Source: Serinicoccus chungangensis
GTDB taxonomy: Bacteria > Actinomycetota > Actinomycetes > Actinomycetales > Dermatophilaceae
DNA: 64,000 nt
Direction of reading: 5' to 3'
Assembly: GCF_001483745.1 (NCBI RefSeq)
Contig: NZ_LQBL01000031.1
Span: 186,001-250,000, forward strand
Part shown: piece after piece, positions 35,628 to 43,720 of the stretch
Layout: each line of letters opens with the position of its first letter
How positions within the stretch are numbered: the stretch's first letter is position 1
The notes under the pieces: generated by a model
Told to the model about the DNA's origin: nothing
The model's input: the letters and a program-made list of their open reading frames with translations, nothing else
Databases searched by the model: none
Made by a program: the position numbers and the translations under genes

Positions 35628-36635
35628 TCAGCCGGCCCGCCTGCGCCGGGCACCGCGGATGGCGCGCTCGACCTGGTCCAGGAAGGCGTCCGGCTGCAGA
35701 CGCAGGCCCAGCACGGGGACGACCAGGGTCACCAGGCCCGGGTCGCCGAGCTGTATGTCGTTGCCGCGCAGGGCGTCGTCGATGCCGGTCAGCCCCTGCA
35801 TGTGGTGCGCGCCGTGGATCTCGACGTGCAGCCCGAGGTCCTCCCAGAGGACGTCGAGGTAGACACGCCCGCGGGGTCCGCGCCGCACCGCCTGCCGGGT
35901 GGGCTCGGGGAGACCCCGGGCTCGGCAGAGCGCGGCGAAGTCCAGCTCGTTGAGGGAGTGGACCCCGTCGCAGACATCGTTGATCACCGCCTCCAGGAGC
36001 TCACGCCGGGAGGAGGCCACGACACCGCGCCACCGCTCCAGGACGGCGGGCGGGCTGACGAGGTTTTGCTGCACGGTCATCGCGATGATCGTGGCGGCCT
36101 GACGGTCGGAGGCGGCCCACTCGGCCGCTCGGAGGACCGCGACCTCCGGCCGGGTGCGCCGCAACCCGGTCCGGATGGCCGGACCGACGTCCCGCACGCG
36201 GTGGAGGCGCACCCCGTCGATGTCGCGGGCGACGACGTTGTTGGGCACGCTCACGTCGACCGCCGAGGGTGTGAAGTGCTCCAGCCCGGCGACGACCAGG
36301 GAGCTGGCACCGTCCAGGACAGACGACGAGGTGGACTCCCAGAGGGCACGCCACAGCACTCCTTCCCCCTCCGGGACGGTGCCGTGCACCACCACGGTGT
36401 GACTACCGCCGCGGTGCCACACCCCGCGCTCGATCTCGGCGCGGATGTCATCCGTCGTCAGTCCCGCCCGCAGCAGGTCTCTCCGGCGAGCCACCCCGCC
36501 GTGCTGGTCGGCCAGCTCGACGGCGACCCGCTGCCGCCAGTCGAGCCTCGCCCGCGACCGCGCCCTCCGCTCGGCGCGGGCGAGTCGGCCGTACTGCTGG
36601 CGGTCCAGGTGCGGCGGGACCGGCTCGACGTCCAT
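35628..36635 (-). CDS. AbiEi-like/DUF559 protein
   Basis: 335 aa, ATG 36635. The N-terminal 60-120 region, VELADQHGGVARRRDLLRAG followed by LTTDDIRAEIERGVWHRGG, is the winged-helix of AbiEi-type antitoxins. The C-terminal 90 residues carry GRVYLDVLWEDLGLHVEIHG, AHHMQGLTGIDD and VTLVVPVLGLRLQPDAFLDQ, the DUF559/Vsr-like endonuclease-fold core (D...E motif). This domain pair is common as an orphan gene in actinobacteria. No adjacent toxin (AbiEii nucleotidyltransferase) is seen. Function unproven. Confidence 0.75.
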   Translation of the reverse strand: MDVEPVPPHLDRQQYGRLARAERRARSRARLDWRQRVAVELADQHGGVARRRDLLRAGLTTDDIRAEIERGVWHRGGSHTVVVHGTVPEGEGVLWRALWESTSSSVLDGASSLVVAGLEHFTPSAVDVSVPNNVVARDIDGVRLHRVRDVGPAIRTGLRRTRPEVAVLRAAEWAASDRQAATIIAMTVQQNLVSPPAVLERWRGVVASSRRELLEAVINDVCDGVHSLNELDFAALCRARGLPEPTRQAVRRGPRGRVYLDVLWEDLGLHVEIHGAHHMQGLTGIDDALRGNDIQLGDPGLVTLVVPVLGLRLQPDAFLDQVERAIRGARRRRAG

Positions 36636-36699
36636 ACCCTCAGCATCCCGGTGTCGGCCGGGCTCCGACGGAGTTGTCCACAGGGCGGGGACCACGCCG

Positions 36700-36749
36700 T
36701 TCTGGACATAGGAATCTGGGGACTGGGTCCCAGATTCCTATGTCCAGAA
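36700..36749. repeat. Dispersed long hairpin family, copy 3 (perfect)
   Basis: A perfect 21-bp stem (starts TTCTGGACATAGG, ends TATGTCCAGAA) around the loop GACTGGGT, 9 bp after the MerR gene stop and upstream of the AbiEi/DUF559 gene. Best conserved member of the family, so probably most recent. Confidence 0.85.
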
Positions 36750-36758
36750 GTGCAGTTG

Positions 36759-37556
36759 TCAGGCGACGGGCTGCTGCAGGTCCACCGACCACCCGGCGCC
36801 GGCGCCGTCGAAGGGCGTGACGTCGTACACCTCCCGGCACGTGCCGGTCGGCGTCAGGCCACGCGCCTCGATCTCGGCGACGAGGCCCTGCCACGCCTGC
36901 TGGATGCCGGAGAGGTCCCGGCCGGTGTAGCGCACGGTGAGCGCCCTCGGGGCGGGCGGGACCGTCGCGGCCTCCAGCCCCTCGGGCGTCGGCGCGTCAC
37001 CGATCTGCTCGGCGGCGGCGGCGATCATGCCGTCGCCGTCCAGCGTGTAAGTGGCGACGCCGGGACCGCTGCGCGGCAGCGCCCCGACCGCAGCGTTGAC
37101 CTGCTGGAACATGCCGCTGATCTCCTCCTCGATCTGCGCCATCTCCTCGATGTGCACGGACAGCTGCACGAGGCTGAGCCCGGGCAGCGACGTCTCGACG
37201 TAGTCGGACATGGGGTTCTCCTTCTCGATCGACCGGAGCCTCGCCTCGACGGCCGCGAGCCGGTGCTCGTCGGCCGCCATCTGCCCGCGGAGCTCGTCGC
37301 GGCGGGCGCGCATCAGGGCGACCACCTCGGCCTCGCTCAGCTCCCCGTCCAGCAGCACCCCGACCTGCTCGAGGGTGAACCCGAGCTCCTTGAGGCCGAC
37401 GAGCTGGTTGGCGCGGGCGAGCTGGGCGGCGGCGTACGAGCGGTAGCCGGTGAACCCGTCGACCCGCTGCGGACGCAGCAGCCCGAGCCGGTCGTAGTGG
37501 CGCAGCATCCGCACCGAGACCCCGGCCAGACGGGCGAACTCTCCGATACTCAACAT
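36759..37556 (-). CDS. MerR-family regulator with GyrI-like effector domain
   Basis: 265 aa. MerR winged helix at 2-70 (SIGEFARLAGVSVRMLRHYD, RLGLLRPQRVDGFTGYRSYA), the dimer helix to about 115 (LMRARRDELRGQMAADEHRL), then a GyrI/BmrR effector-binding domain from about 120 (VETSLPGLSLVQLSVHIEEM) to ATYTLDGDG and GTCREVYDVTPFDG. BmrR-like proteins activate promoters with long spacers in response to lipophilic cations. The upstream region has such a promoter. Divergent from paaH. Confidence 0.9.
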   Translation of the reverse strand: MLSIGEFARLAGVSVRMLRHYDRLGLLRPQRVDGFTGYRSYAAAQLARANQLVGLKELGFTLEQVGVLLDGELSEAEVVALMRARRDELRGQMAADEHRLAAVEARLRSIEKENPMSDYVETSLPGLSLVQLSVHIEEMAQIEEEISGMFQQVNAAVGALPRSGPGVATYTLDGDGMIAAAAEQIGDAPTPEGLEAATVPPAPRALTVRYTGRDLSGIQQAWQGLVAEIEARGLTPTGTCREVYDVTPFDGAGAGWSVDLQQPVA

Positions 37557-37565
37557 GACAACCCC

Positions 37566-37596
37566 ACTCCAGAGCCTGACACCGTGTGAGAGTCAA
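37566..37596 (-). promoter_or_regulatory. Candidate MerR-type promoter with 19-bp spacer
   Basis: On the minus strand TTGACT (complement of 37591-37596) is followed after 19 bp by TGGAGT (complement of 37566-37571), 9-14 bp upstream of the MerR gene ATG. MerR-family activators act on 19-20 bp spacers, and the spacer is centred on ACACCGTGT, a short palindrome. The -10 match is weak (3 of 6). Confidence 0.5.
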
Positions 37597-37638
37597 CACC
37601 ACGCGCCGGCGATCCGGCAGGGCTGGCACCATGGGCGC

Positions 37639-38898
37639 GTGACCGACGACGACTCGTTCCAGACCCACGGCCCGCACCCGCTGCTCGACCCGCCCGACGA
37701 GGTCCCGGTCGCGGTCGTCGGCGCAGGGGCGATGGGCGCCGGCATCGCGCAGGTCGCGGCCCAGGCGGGGCACCCGGTGGTCCTCATCGACGCCCAGCCG
37801 GGCGCGGCGGACGCCGCGGTGGAGCAGCTGCGCCGGACGTTCCGGCGGCTGGCCGACAAGGGCAAGGTCACCGAGGAGGAGGCCGGGGCCACCCTGTCCC
37901 GGATCACCCCGCTCACCACGGCGGACATGACGACGGTGCCGGCCGTCCGCCTCGTCGTCGAGGCGGTCGTGGAGCACCTCGACGTCAAGCGCGTGATCTT
38001 CCGGCAGCTGGAGCGCGCCCAGGGGCCGCGGACCGTGCTCGCCAGCAACACCTCCTCGCTGTCCATCGACGACCTCGTCGGAGGGGCCACCACGGGCCAC
38101 GACGCCGCGATGCACGGGGGCTGGTCACCCGCGATGGCCCATCCCGGACGGGTCATCGGCCTGCACTTCTTCAACCCGCCGCCCCTGATGCGGCTGGTCG
38201 AGGTCATCACCGCGCGCGCCTCCGACACGGCGGTCCTCGACGCCGCGTCCGAGCTGATGCGTCGGTGGGGCAAGGTGCCGGTGCGCTGCACCTCCACCCC
38301 CGGCTTCATCGTCAACCGGGTCGCCCGCCCGTTCTACGGCGAGGCGCAGCGCATGGTGGAGGAGGGCGTCGCCGACCCGGCCACCCTCGACCTGGCGCTG
38401 CGGGACGCCGGCTTCCGCATGGGCCCGTTCGAGCTCACCGACCTCATCGGCCAGGACGTCAACCTCGCCGTCGGCGAGTCCGTCTGGCGGCAGACCGGCG
38501 AGGACCCGCGCTACGAGCCGACCGACTGGCAGCGCCGGCTGGTGCGCGAGGGCCGGCTGGGACGCAAGAGCGGGCAGGGCGTCTTCACGTATGCCGACGG
38601 CGCGGCGGTCGACGCCGAGCCCGACGAGCGGCGCGCGTCCGAGCTCGTCGGCGGGCCGCTGCGCACCGACCCGGTCGCCCGGACCCTGGCCATGCTCGTC
38701 AACGAGGGCGTCGACCTCGTCCACCGCGGCGAGGCCACCGCCGAGGACGTCGACACCGCCATGACCCTCGGCACCAACTACCCCCGCGGCCCCTTCGGCT
38801 GGCTCGAGCAGATCGGCGCGGAGACGGTGCGCGCCCAGCTCGTCGAGCTCGACGAGCTCTACCCCGGCGGCCGCTACCGACCGAGCGAGGCGCTGTGA
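37639..38898 (+). CDS. paaH: 3-hydroxyacyl-CoA dehydrogenase (PaaH type)
   Basis: 419 aa, GTG start. Rossmann motif AVVGAGAMGAGIAQVAAQAG, catalytic HFFNPPPLMRLVEV, NAD-domain end TSTPGFIVNRVARPFYGEAQ, then two tandem 3HCDH C-terminal domains (MGPFELTDLIGQDVNLAVG; LVNEGVDLVHRGEATAEDVD). Two C-domains are typical of PaaH, which oxidises 3-hydroxyadipyl-CoA to 3-oxoadipyl-CoA in phenylacetate catabolism. Next gene 34 bp downstream. Confidence 0.92.
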   Translation: MTDDDSFQTHGPHPLLDPPDEVPVAVVGAGAMGAGIAQVAAQAGHPVVLIDAQPGAADAAVEQLRRTFRRLADKGKVTEEEAGATLSRITPLTTADMTTVPAVRLVVEAVVEHLDVKRVIFRQLERAQGPRTVLASNTSSLSIDDLVGGATTGHDAAMHGGWSPAMAHPGRVIGLHFFNPPPLMRLVEVITARASDTAVLDAASELMRRWGKVPVRCTSTPGFIVNRVARPFYGEAQRMVEEGVADPATLDLALRDAGFRMGPFELTDLIGQDVNLAVGESVWRQTGEDPRYEPTDWQRRLVREGRLGRKSGQGVFTYADGAAVDAEPDERRASELVGGPLRTDPVARTLAMLVNEGVDLVHRGEATAEDVDTAMTLGTNYPRGPFGWLEQIGAETVRAQLVELDELYPGGRYRPSEAL

Positions 38899-38932
38899 GC
38901 CCCGCGACCCTCCTGGGACCGGGCGGTCCCTC

Positions 38933-39373
38933 GTGACCGCCCCCGACCTCGCCCACGTCCGGCGCATGTGGGAGCAGGACCGGGCCTCGGCGGCCCTCGG
39001 CATCGAGCTGCTCGACCTCGACGTGGAGACCACGGGACCCGGTCGGCGCCTGGGCCGTGCCCGCACCCGGATGACCATCAGCGACACCATGGTCAACGGC
39101 CACGACATCGCCCACGGCGGCTACGTCTTCACCCTCGCCGACTCGACCTTCGCCCTGGCCTGCAACGCGACCGGCCGCACGACGGTCGCCGCCAGCTGCG
39201 ACATCACCTATCTCCTCCCCTCCCACCTCGGCGACGTGCTGGTCGCCACGGCACGCGAGCGCGTGACCTACGGCCGCAACGGCATCACGGACGTCACGGT
39301 ATGCCGTGCCACCGACGACGTCGTCGTCGCCGAGTTCCGCGGGCACTCCCGCACGGTGCGCCCGTCCTCGTGA
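38933..39373 (+). CDS. paaI: PaaI hotdog-fold thioesterase
   Basis: 146 aa, GTG start. Hotdog thioesterase: TISDTMVNGHDIAHGGYVFT (catalytic Asp/Asn-Gly-H-D), LADSTFALACNATGRTTVAA, and THL-like LLPSHLGDVLVATARERV. PaaI hydrolyses ring-hydroxylated phenylacetyl-CoA thioesters to release dead-end products. Between paaH and paaK on one strand. Stop is followed 17 bp later by a tiny ORF. Confidence 0.92.
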   Translation: MTAPDLAHVRRMWEQDRASAALGIELLDLDVETTGPGRRLGRARTRMTISDTMVNGHDIAHGGYVFTLADSTFALACNATGRTTVAASCDITYLLPSHLGDVLVATARERVTYGRNGITDVTVCRATDDVVVAEFRGHSRTVRPSS

Positions 39374-39389
39374 CCGAGGTGCACCGGGG

Positions 39390-39536
39390 ATGACGGCGGC
39401 GGCGCCGCTCGGGCGGCAGCGGCGACAGGTGGTGCGCCGAAGCCTGCCCTCCCTCGGCCTGGGCGAGCTGTGCGCCGCGACGGTGTTCGTCCTCCTGGCC
39501 GTCTCGGTCATCGGTCCGCGGTGGACCGAGCACTAG
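39390..39536 (+). CDS. Possible tiny single-helix membrane protein
   Basis: 48 aa, from ATG 39390: Arg-rich start (LGRQRRQVVRR), one hydrophobic helix (LCAATVFVLLAVSVIG, residues 27-42), ends GPRWTEH. It lies in line with paaI and paaK, 17 bp after paaI. A positively charged N-terminus followed by one helix suits an N-in membrane microprotein. I do not recognise a family; it could be chance in high-GC DNA. Confidence 0.4.
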   Translation: MTAAAPLGRQRRQVVRRSLPSLGLGELCAATVFVLLAVSVIGPRWTEH

Positions 39537-39556
39537 GTGGCCACCGCCGGCGCCTC

Positions 39557-39700
39557 ATGCCGCACCCGGTGGCGTGGGCCTACCGCGCGTTCCGCCTCCT
39601 CGACCCGGTGCGCCTCGCCTACCCGCCGCTCACCTGGGCCCGCGCGGTGACGTCGTGGCGGACACCCCGGCTCGGGCGGCATCTCCGCGCGGCCGGGTGA
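39557..39700 (+). CDS. Possible tiny protein upstream of paaK
   Basis: 47 aa, from ATG 39557: HPVAWAYRAFRLLDPVRLAY, PPLTWARAVTSWRTPRLGRH, LRAAG. Amphipathic, Arg/Trp-rich. It ends 17 bp before paaK, and its start is 20 bp after the preceding tiny ORF. No family is recognised. Its even residue mix and tight spacing favour a real gene slightly, but expression is unproven. Confidence 0.35.
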   Translation: MPHPVAWAYRAFRLLDPVRLAYPPLTWARAVTSWRTPRLGRHLRAAG

Positions 39701-39717
39701 CGGCATACCCTGCCGTC

Positions 39718-41040
39718 ATGGCGTCGCAGCAGCTGCCCGAGATCGAGCCCCGACCCGACCTCCACGACGAGGCGGAGACCTGGTCGGTCGACCAGCTGCG
39801 CAGCACCCAGCTGCAGCGGCTGCAGGAGGGGGTGCGGCGCGCCTACGAGGGCGTCGGGCACTACCGTCGCCGGCTCGACGAGCGCGGCGTGCACCCCGAC
39901 GACATCCGCAGCCTCGAGGACGTGCGCCTGCTGCCCTTCACCACCAAGGCCGACCTGCGGGAGAACTACCCGTTCGGGATGTTCGCGGTGCCCCGCGAGC
40001 GGTGCGTCCGCGTGCACGCCAGCTCCGGCACGACCGGCCGTCCGACCGTGGTCGGCTACACGCAGGGCGACATCGACACCTGGGCCGGTCTCGTCGCCCG
40101 CTCGCTGCGCGCCGCCGGCACCCGCCCCGGCGACCTGGTCCACGTCGCCTACGGCTACGGCCTGTTCACCGGCGGTCTGGGCGCCCACTACGGTGCGGAG
40201 CGGCTGGGCTGCACGGTCGTCCCGATGAGCGGCGGGCAGACCGAGAAGCAGCTGCAGCTCATCGAGGACTTCGGTCCTCGCGTCATCATGGTCACGCCGT
40301 CCTACTTCCTCGCCCTGGTCGACGCGATGACCGAGCGCGGCACCGACCCGGCGAGCACCTCGCTCCAGGTCGGCGTCTTCGGGGCCGAGCCGTGGACCGA
40401 GGCGATGCGCGCCGAGATCGAGCAGCGCTGCGGCATGCACGCGACCGACATCTTCGGCCTGTCCGAGATGATGGGGCCGGGCGTGGCGCAGGAGTGCGTC
40501 GAGACCAAGGACGGGCTGACCTTGTGGGAGGACCACTTCTACCCCGAGATCGTCGACCCGCTGACCGACGAGCCGGTGCCGGACGGCGAGGAGGGCGAGC
40601 TGGTCCTCACGGCGATGACCCGCGAGGCCATGCCGGTGCTGCGCTACCGCACGCGCGACCTCACCCGCCTGCTCCCCGGCACCGCCCGGCCCGGTATGCG
40701 GCGGCTCGCCAAGATCACCGGCCGCAGCGACGACCTCATGATCGTCCGGGGGGTCAACGTCTTCCCCACCCAGATCGAGGAGCTGGTGCTCGGCCTGCCC
40801 GGGCTGACGCCGCACTTCCAGTGCGTCCTCTCCCGGCCCGGACGCATGGACCAGCTGACCATCAACGTCGAGGGTGAGGCCGGCCTCGGCGCCGACGCCC
40901 GCGACCGGCTCGCGGGCGAGCTCGCCCGACAGGTGAAGGACCGGATCGGCACGAGCGCCCAGGTCGTCGTGCTCGCCGAGGGCGGGGTCGAGCGCTCGGT
41001 CGGCAAGGCACGGCGCATCGTGGACGAGCGCGACCAGTAG
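39718..41040 (+). CDS. paaK: Phenylacetate-CoA ligase
   Basis: 440 aa. Adenylate-forming enzyme of the PaaK family: VRVHASSGTTGRPTVVGYTQ (AMP P-loop), HVAYGYGLFTGGLGAHYGAE, FGAEPWTEAMRAEIEQRCGM, HATDIFGLSEMMGPGVAQEC, RYRTRDLTRLL and KITGRSDDLMIVRGVNVFPT with the PaaK C-terminal domain. Activates phenylacetate with ATP and CoA, the first step of the pathway. A relic of a second paaK lies 1 kb downstream. Confidence 0.95.
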   Translation: MASQQLPEIEPRPDLHDEAETWSVDQLRSTQLQRLQEGVRRAYEGVGHYRRRLDERGVHPDDIRSLEDVRLLPFTTKADLRENYPFGMFAVPRERCVRVHASSGTTGRPTVVGYTQGDIDTWAGLVARSLRAAGTRPGDLVHVAYGYGLFTGGLGAHYGAERLGCTVVPMSGGQTEKQLQLIEDFGPRVIMVTPSYFLALVDAMTERGTDPASTSLQVGVFGAEPWTEAMRAEIEQRCGMHATDIFGLSEMMGPGVAQECVETKDGLTLWEDHFYPEIVDPLTDEPVPDGEEGELVLTAMTREAMPVLRYRTRDLTRLLPGTARPGMRRLAKITGRSDDLMIVRGVNVFPTQIEELVLGLPGLTPHFQCVLSRPGRMDQLTINVEGEAGLGADARDRLAGELARQVKDRIGTSAQVVVLAEGGVERSVGKARRIVDERDQ

Positions 41041-41198
41041 GCGATCACCTGTGGCGCTCGGGGCATGGACCGGACGTATCCGGGACATCCGCCGAGGGTG
41101 CGACGGGGCTCGTCCCCGAGCGGGTATCGCCGACAGTGGAGCGAGGCAGTGCCGTCGCTGGGCCGGGTCCAGAGGGACATGATGGCTATCATGCGGCG

Positions 41199-42017
41199 GT
41201 GACGACGCCACCCCACCTGCCGTATACGACGAGGTCGACGAGCAGTGGCCTCGACATCGACTACCTGTCGATGAACGACCAGGCCGACGGAATGGTCGTG
41301 CTCATGTCCAATGCACTGGTCCCGGGCCGTGAGGACCGACGGTTCCCCGCCTTCCACCGCTGGTCATGGGCAGAATCATGGCCCAACAGTCATGTGTTGT
41401 CCGTGGCCGACCCCGCGCTCCGCGGCACTCCCGTTCCGGACGGCGCGTGGTATCTCGATGCGCAGCACGACACCATTCACGCCATCGCCGAGACGGTCGG
41501 CGCCGAGGCGGAGCGGCGAGGGATCCCCTTGCACCGCGTCGTCTACTACGGCTCCTCCCTCGGGGGGTTCGGGGCGCTGTGCGCGGCAGCCGTGACGCGG
41601 TCCCATGCCGTCGCGGAGGTGCCCCAGATCGACTTTCAGCGCTGGTTCCCGGGAGCCGTCAGGAAGGTCGAGGAGCACGTCCTCCACGGTTCCGTCGCCG
41701 AGCTCCGTGCGGCTCACCCAGAGCGCGTGGACGTCTGGGAGAGGTTCCGCCACGAGGGGCACATCCCCTCGTTCAGCATCGTGACCAACGAGCTCGACCG
41801 GTCCTTCCAGGACCAGCTCGGACTCGTCACCGCGGTCCGGGACCACGAGCTGTACCGCAGGACACAGGCCGATCTGGTCATCTCCGCCTTGACCAGCGGG
41901 CACCAGGTGCTCCCCAAGGAGGTCGCAACCCGTGTGGTTCAGGAGGCGCTCGACCGGTCCCGCCCGCCCGAGTCCTCGTCGACGTCAGACACCGACGAGG
42001 ACGATGGCGGACGGTGA
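41199..42017 (+). CDS. Alpha/beta-hydrolase-like protein in an atypical DNA island
   Basis: 272 aa from GTG 41199; an upstream in-frame ATG at 41136 would give 293. The nucleophile elbow is RVVYYGSSLGGFGALCAAAV (G-x-S-x-G-G). The start VTTPPHLPYTTRSTSSGLDI shows no signal peptide. VLMSNALVPGREDRRFPAFH and WYLDAQHDTIHAIAETVGA are recognisable blocks also seen in polysaccharide-locus hydrolases, but I cannot name a function. It uses more A/T-ending codons (TAT, CAT, GAT, TTG) than its neighbours, suggesting transfer. It separates paaK from a paaK remnant. Confidence 0.7.
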   Translation: MTTPPHLPYTTRSTSSGLDIDYLSMNDQADGMVVLMSNALVPGREDRRFPAFHRWSWAESWPNSHVLSVADPALRGTPVPDGAWYLDAQHDTIHAIAETVGAEAERRGIPLHRVVYYGSSLGGFGALCAAAVTRSHAVAEVPQIDFQRWFPGAVRKVEEHVLHGSVAELRAAHPERVDVWERFRHEGHIPSFSIVTNELDRSFQDQLGLVTAVRDHELYRRTQADLVISALTSGHQVLPKEVATRVVQEALDRSRPPESSSTSDTDEDDGGR

Positions 42018-42070
42018 GCTCTCACGCACCTCCTGCCACTCGCAGGTCACGAACGGCCATCGGGTCGAGG

Positions 42071-42170
42071 ATCTTCGGTGCCGGTGCGCGCCGAGATCGA
42101 GCAGCACTGCAGCGTGCACGCGACCGACCTCCTCGGGCTCGCCAGGACGCAGGTGCCCGGCGGCGCGCCT
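42071..42170 (+). pseudogene. Decayed paaK fragment
   Basis: Nucleotides 42084-42140 match paaK 40408-40464 at 49 of 57 positions; the frame reads VRAEIEQHCSVHATDLLGLA against MRAEIEQRCGMHATDIFGLS. Just before, ATCTTCGGTGCC matches the VFGA codons of paaK, but about 18 nt in between are missing and the frame is shifted. After it, PGGA resembles PGVA. The fragment has no start or stop of its own. It is a relic of a second paaK that lies beyond the atypical gene. Confidence 0.7.
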
Positions 42171-42174
42171 GCTC

Positions 42175-42954
42175 CTAGCGCGCGAGCGGGCAGGCGGTGC
42201 GCGCCTGCGCGTACTGCCCCTGCTCGGCGGCCTCGAGGTGAGGGTGCCAGGGCGGCAGCTGTTCCCGGACCAGCGCCTCGATGAAGTCCTCGGCCGGCGG
42301 CGGGTCGGACGTCGGCAGCCCGACGTCCCGCAGGCAGGCGTCGGCGACGAGGTACTCATGGTAGCGGGCGGTCAGCTGCAGCCGGCTCGGCTGGTCCAGG
42401 CCCGACCCGGCGCTCTCGACCGGGAGCCTCCGCCCGTCCTGGGGCGGGGTCTCGCGCACCGCCTCAGCGGGGGCGGCGGTGACCGGGGAGTCCAGAGCCA
42501 GCCGGGTCCGGCAGCGCTGGAGGTCGCGGTCGCGCTCGCCGGCCTGGACGCCCTGCCGGGTGGCGGCGAGCCCGCCGCCACCGTCACCGGGCACCATGCT
42601 CACCTCGTAGCCGAGGTCCTCCAGGCATGCCGTGTAGAGCACCCGCCAGACCGACCCGGCCTGCTCACCCGGGAGGGCCGCCCCCGAGGTCAGCGGCAGC
42701 TCGATGGCCTCCGCGCCCACCGGCCCGCCGCCCCCGTTCGCAGCAGGTCCGGCCGGCAGCGGCCCCGGCTCCGACCAGGAGAGGCTGAACGCCGACACCG
42801 CCAGGGCGAGGACACCCAGGGCGCCGGTCCCCCGGAGCGCCAGCCGACGACGGCGGGACCGCCGCCCCCGCTCCCAGGTGGACCGGGCGAGGTCCGGCTC
42901 GAGCACGTCCTCGCCCGCCAGGTGCAGCAGGCGCGGCAGGTCCTGGCTCCTCAC
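42175..42954 (-). CDS. Membrane-anchored partner of the sigma factor (anti-sigma-like)
   Basis: 259 aa, GTG start overlapping the sigma-factor stop by 4 bp. Short cytoplasmic N-terminal region (RSQDLPRLLHLAGEDVLEPD) with an Arg-rich stop (RGRRSRRRRLALRG), one membrane helix (about 46-62, TGALGVLALAVSAFSL), then an extracytoplasmic domain with paired cysteines (YTACLEDLGYEVSM, QRCRTRLAL, ADACLRDVGLP, RTACPLAR). This topology and coupling fit an anti-sigma or a stress-sensing protein, but no zinc-binding anti-sigma motif (HXXXCXXC) is seen. I do not recognise a family. Confidence 0.72.
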   Translation of the reverse strand: MRSQDLPRLLHLAGEDVLEPDLARSTWERGRRSRRRRLALRGTGALGVLALAVSAFSLSWSEPGPLPAGPAANGGGGPVGAEAIELPLTSGAALPGEQAGSVWRVLYTACLEDLGYEVSMVPGDGGGGLAATRQGVQAGERDRDLQRCRTRLALDSPVTAAPAEAVRETPPQDGRRLPVESAGSGLDQPSRLQLTARYHEYLVADACLRDVGLPTSDPPPAEDFIEALVREQLPPWHPHLEAAEQGQYAQARTACPLAR

Positions 42955-43499
42955 GCGCTCCCCCTCTCCTGGTCGCGCACGACCCGCGGCACCCAGCCGT
43001 CCAGGTCGGGCAGCAGCGAGCGCAGCGTCCTCATGGCATCGCTGGCCTGGCTCTTGACGGTGCCGCGCGAGATGCCCAGCGTCGTGGCGATGTCCACCTC
43101 GGACAGGTCCTCGTAGTAGCGCAGCACGACGACCGCGCGCTGCCGCGGCGGCAGGAGCGCCAGCGCCTGGCGCACCGCCGCCCCCTCGACCCAGCCCTCG
43201 ACCGGCTCGCTCGTGCGCAGCCGCGCGAGCTCGCCGCCGGGGTCCTGGTGGTCCACGAGGTGCTCGCGCCGGGTGCGACGCCAGCGCGACACGGCGTCGC
43301 GGTAGAGGATCTGGCGCACGTAGGCCTCGGGCGCCTCGTCCCGCAGCCGCTCCCACCGGCTGGCCAGCTTGACCAGGGCGTCCTGGAGGAGGTCGTGGGC
43401 CAGGTGCTCGTCGCCGCAGACGAGGTAGGCCGCGCGCAGCAGCGAGCCCTGGCGGGCGGTGACGAAGGCGACGTAGTCGTCGCCGGCGCGTCCCGGCAT
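42951..43499 (-). CDS. SigE-family (ECF-like) RNA polymerase sigma factor
   Basis: 182 aa from ATG 43499, with Shine-Dalgarno GGAGGCGG. The N-terminal region 2 motif is YVAFVTARQGSLLRAAYLVC then LAHDLLQDALVKLASRW; region 4 is LALLPPRQRAVVVLRYYEDL and SEVDIATTLGISRGTVKSQA (DNA-binding HTH). SigE-family sigma factors are common in actinobacteria and often paired with a membrane or secreted partner. The partner gene overlaps downstream. Divergent from the FtsX/ABC export genes, which it may control. Confidence 0.93.
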   Translation of the reverse strand: MPGRAGDDYVAFVTARQGSLLRAAYLVCGDEHLAHDLLQDALVKLASRWERLRDEAPEAYVRQILYRDAVSRWRRTRREHLVDHQDPGGELARLRTSEPVEGWVEGAAVRQALALLPPRQRAVVVLRYYEDLSEVDIATTLGISRGTVKSQASDAMRTLRSLLPDLDGWVPRVVRDQERGSA

Positions 43500-43559
43500 A
43501 CCGCCTCCTCTCCGCCTCCTGCGCTCATCCTCTCCTGGAACGCGCGGGCCGCCCCCCGG

Positions 43560-43611
43560 GGTTGGGTGAGCAGCCCGGGCCACGTCGCCGAGCCGCGGGC
43601 ACGACCCAACC
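43560..43611. promoter_or_regulatory. Spaced inverted repeat in the sigma/FtsX divergent region
   Basis: GGTTGGGT (43560-43567) and ACCCAACC (43604-43611) form a perfect 8-bp inverted repeat 36 bp apart; a third GTTGGGA lies at about 43630. The 43500-43720 intergenic region has no gene. Possible operator or promoter element; function unknown. Confidence 0.35.
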
Positions 43612-43720
43612 TCCGCCGGGGCCCCGCGCGTTGGGACACCATGGCGTCGGCACCTCGATCTGGTCACCGCGGGCGGGCCGGGTGGGGTGGGCGCACGACG
43701 GGCTGCCTAGGGTTCCCGGT

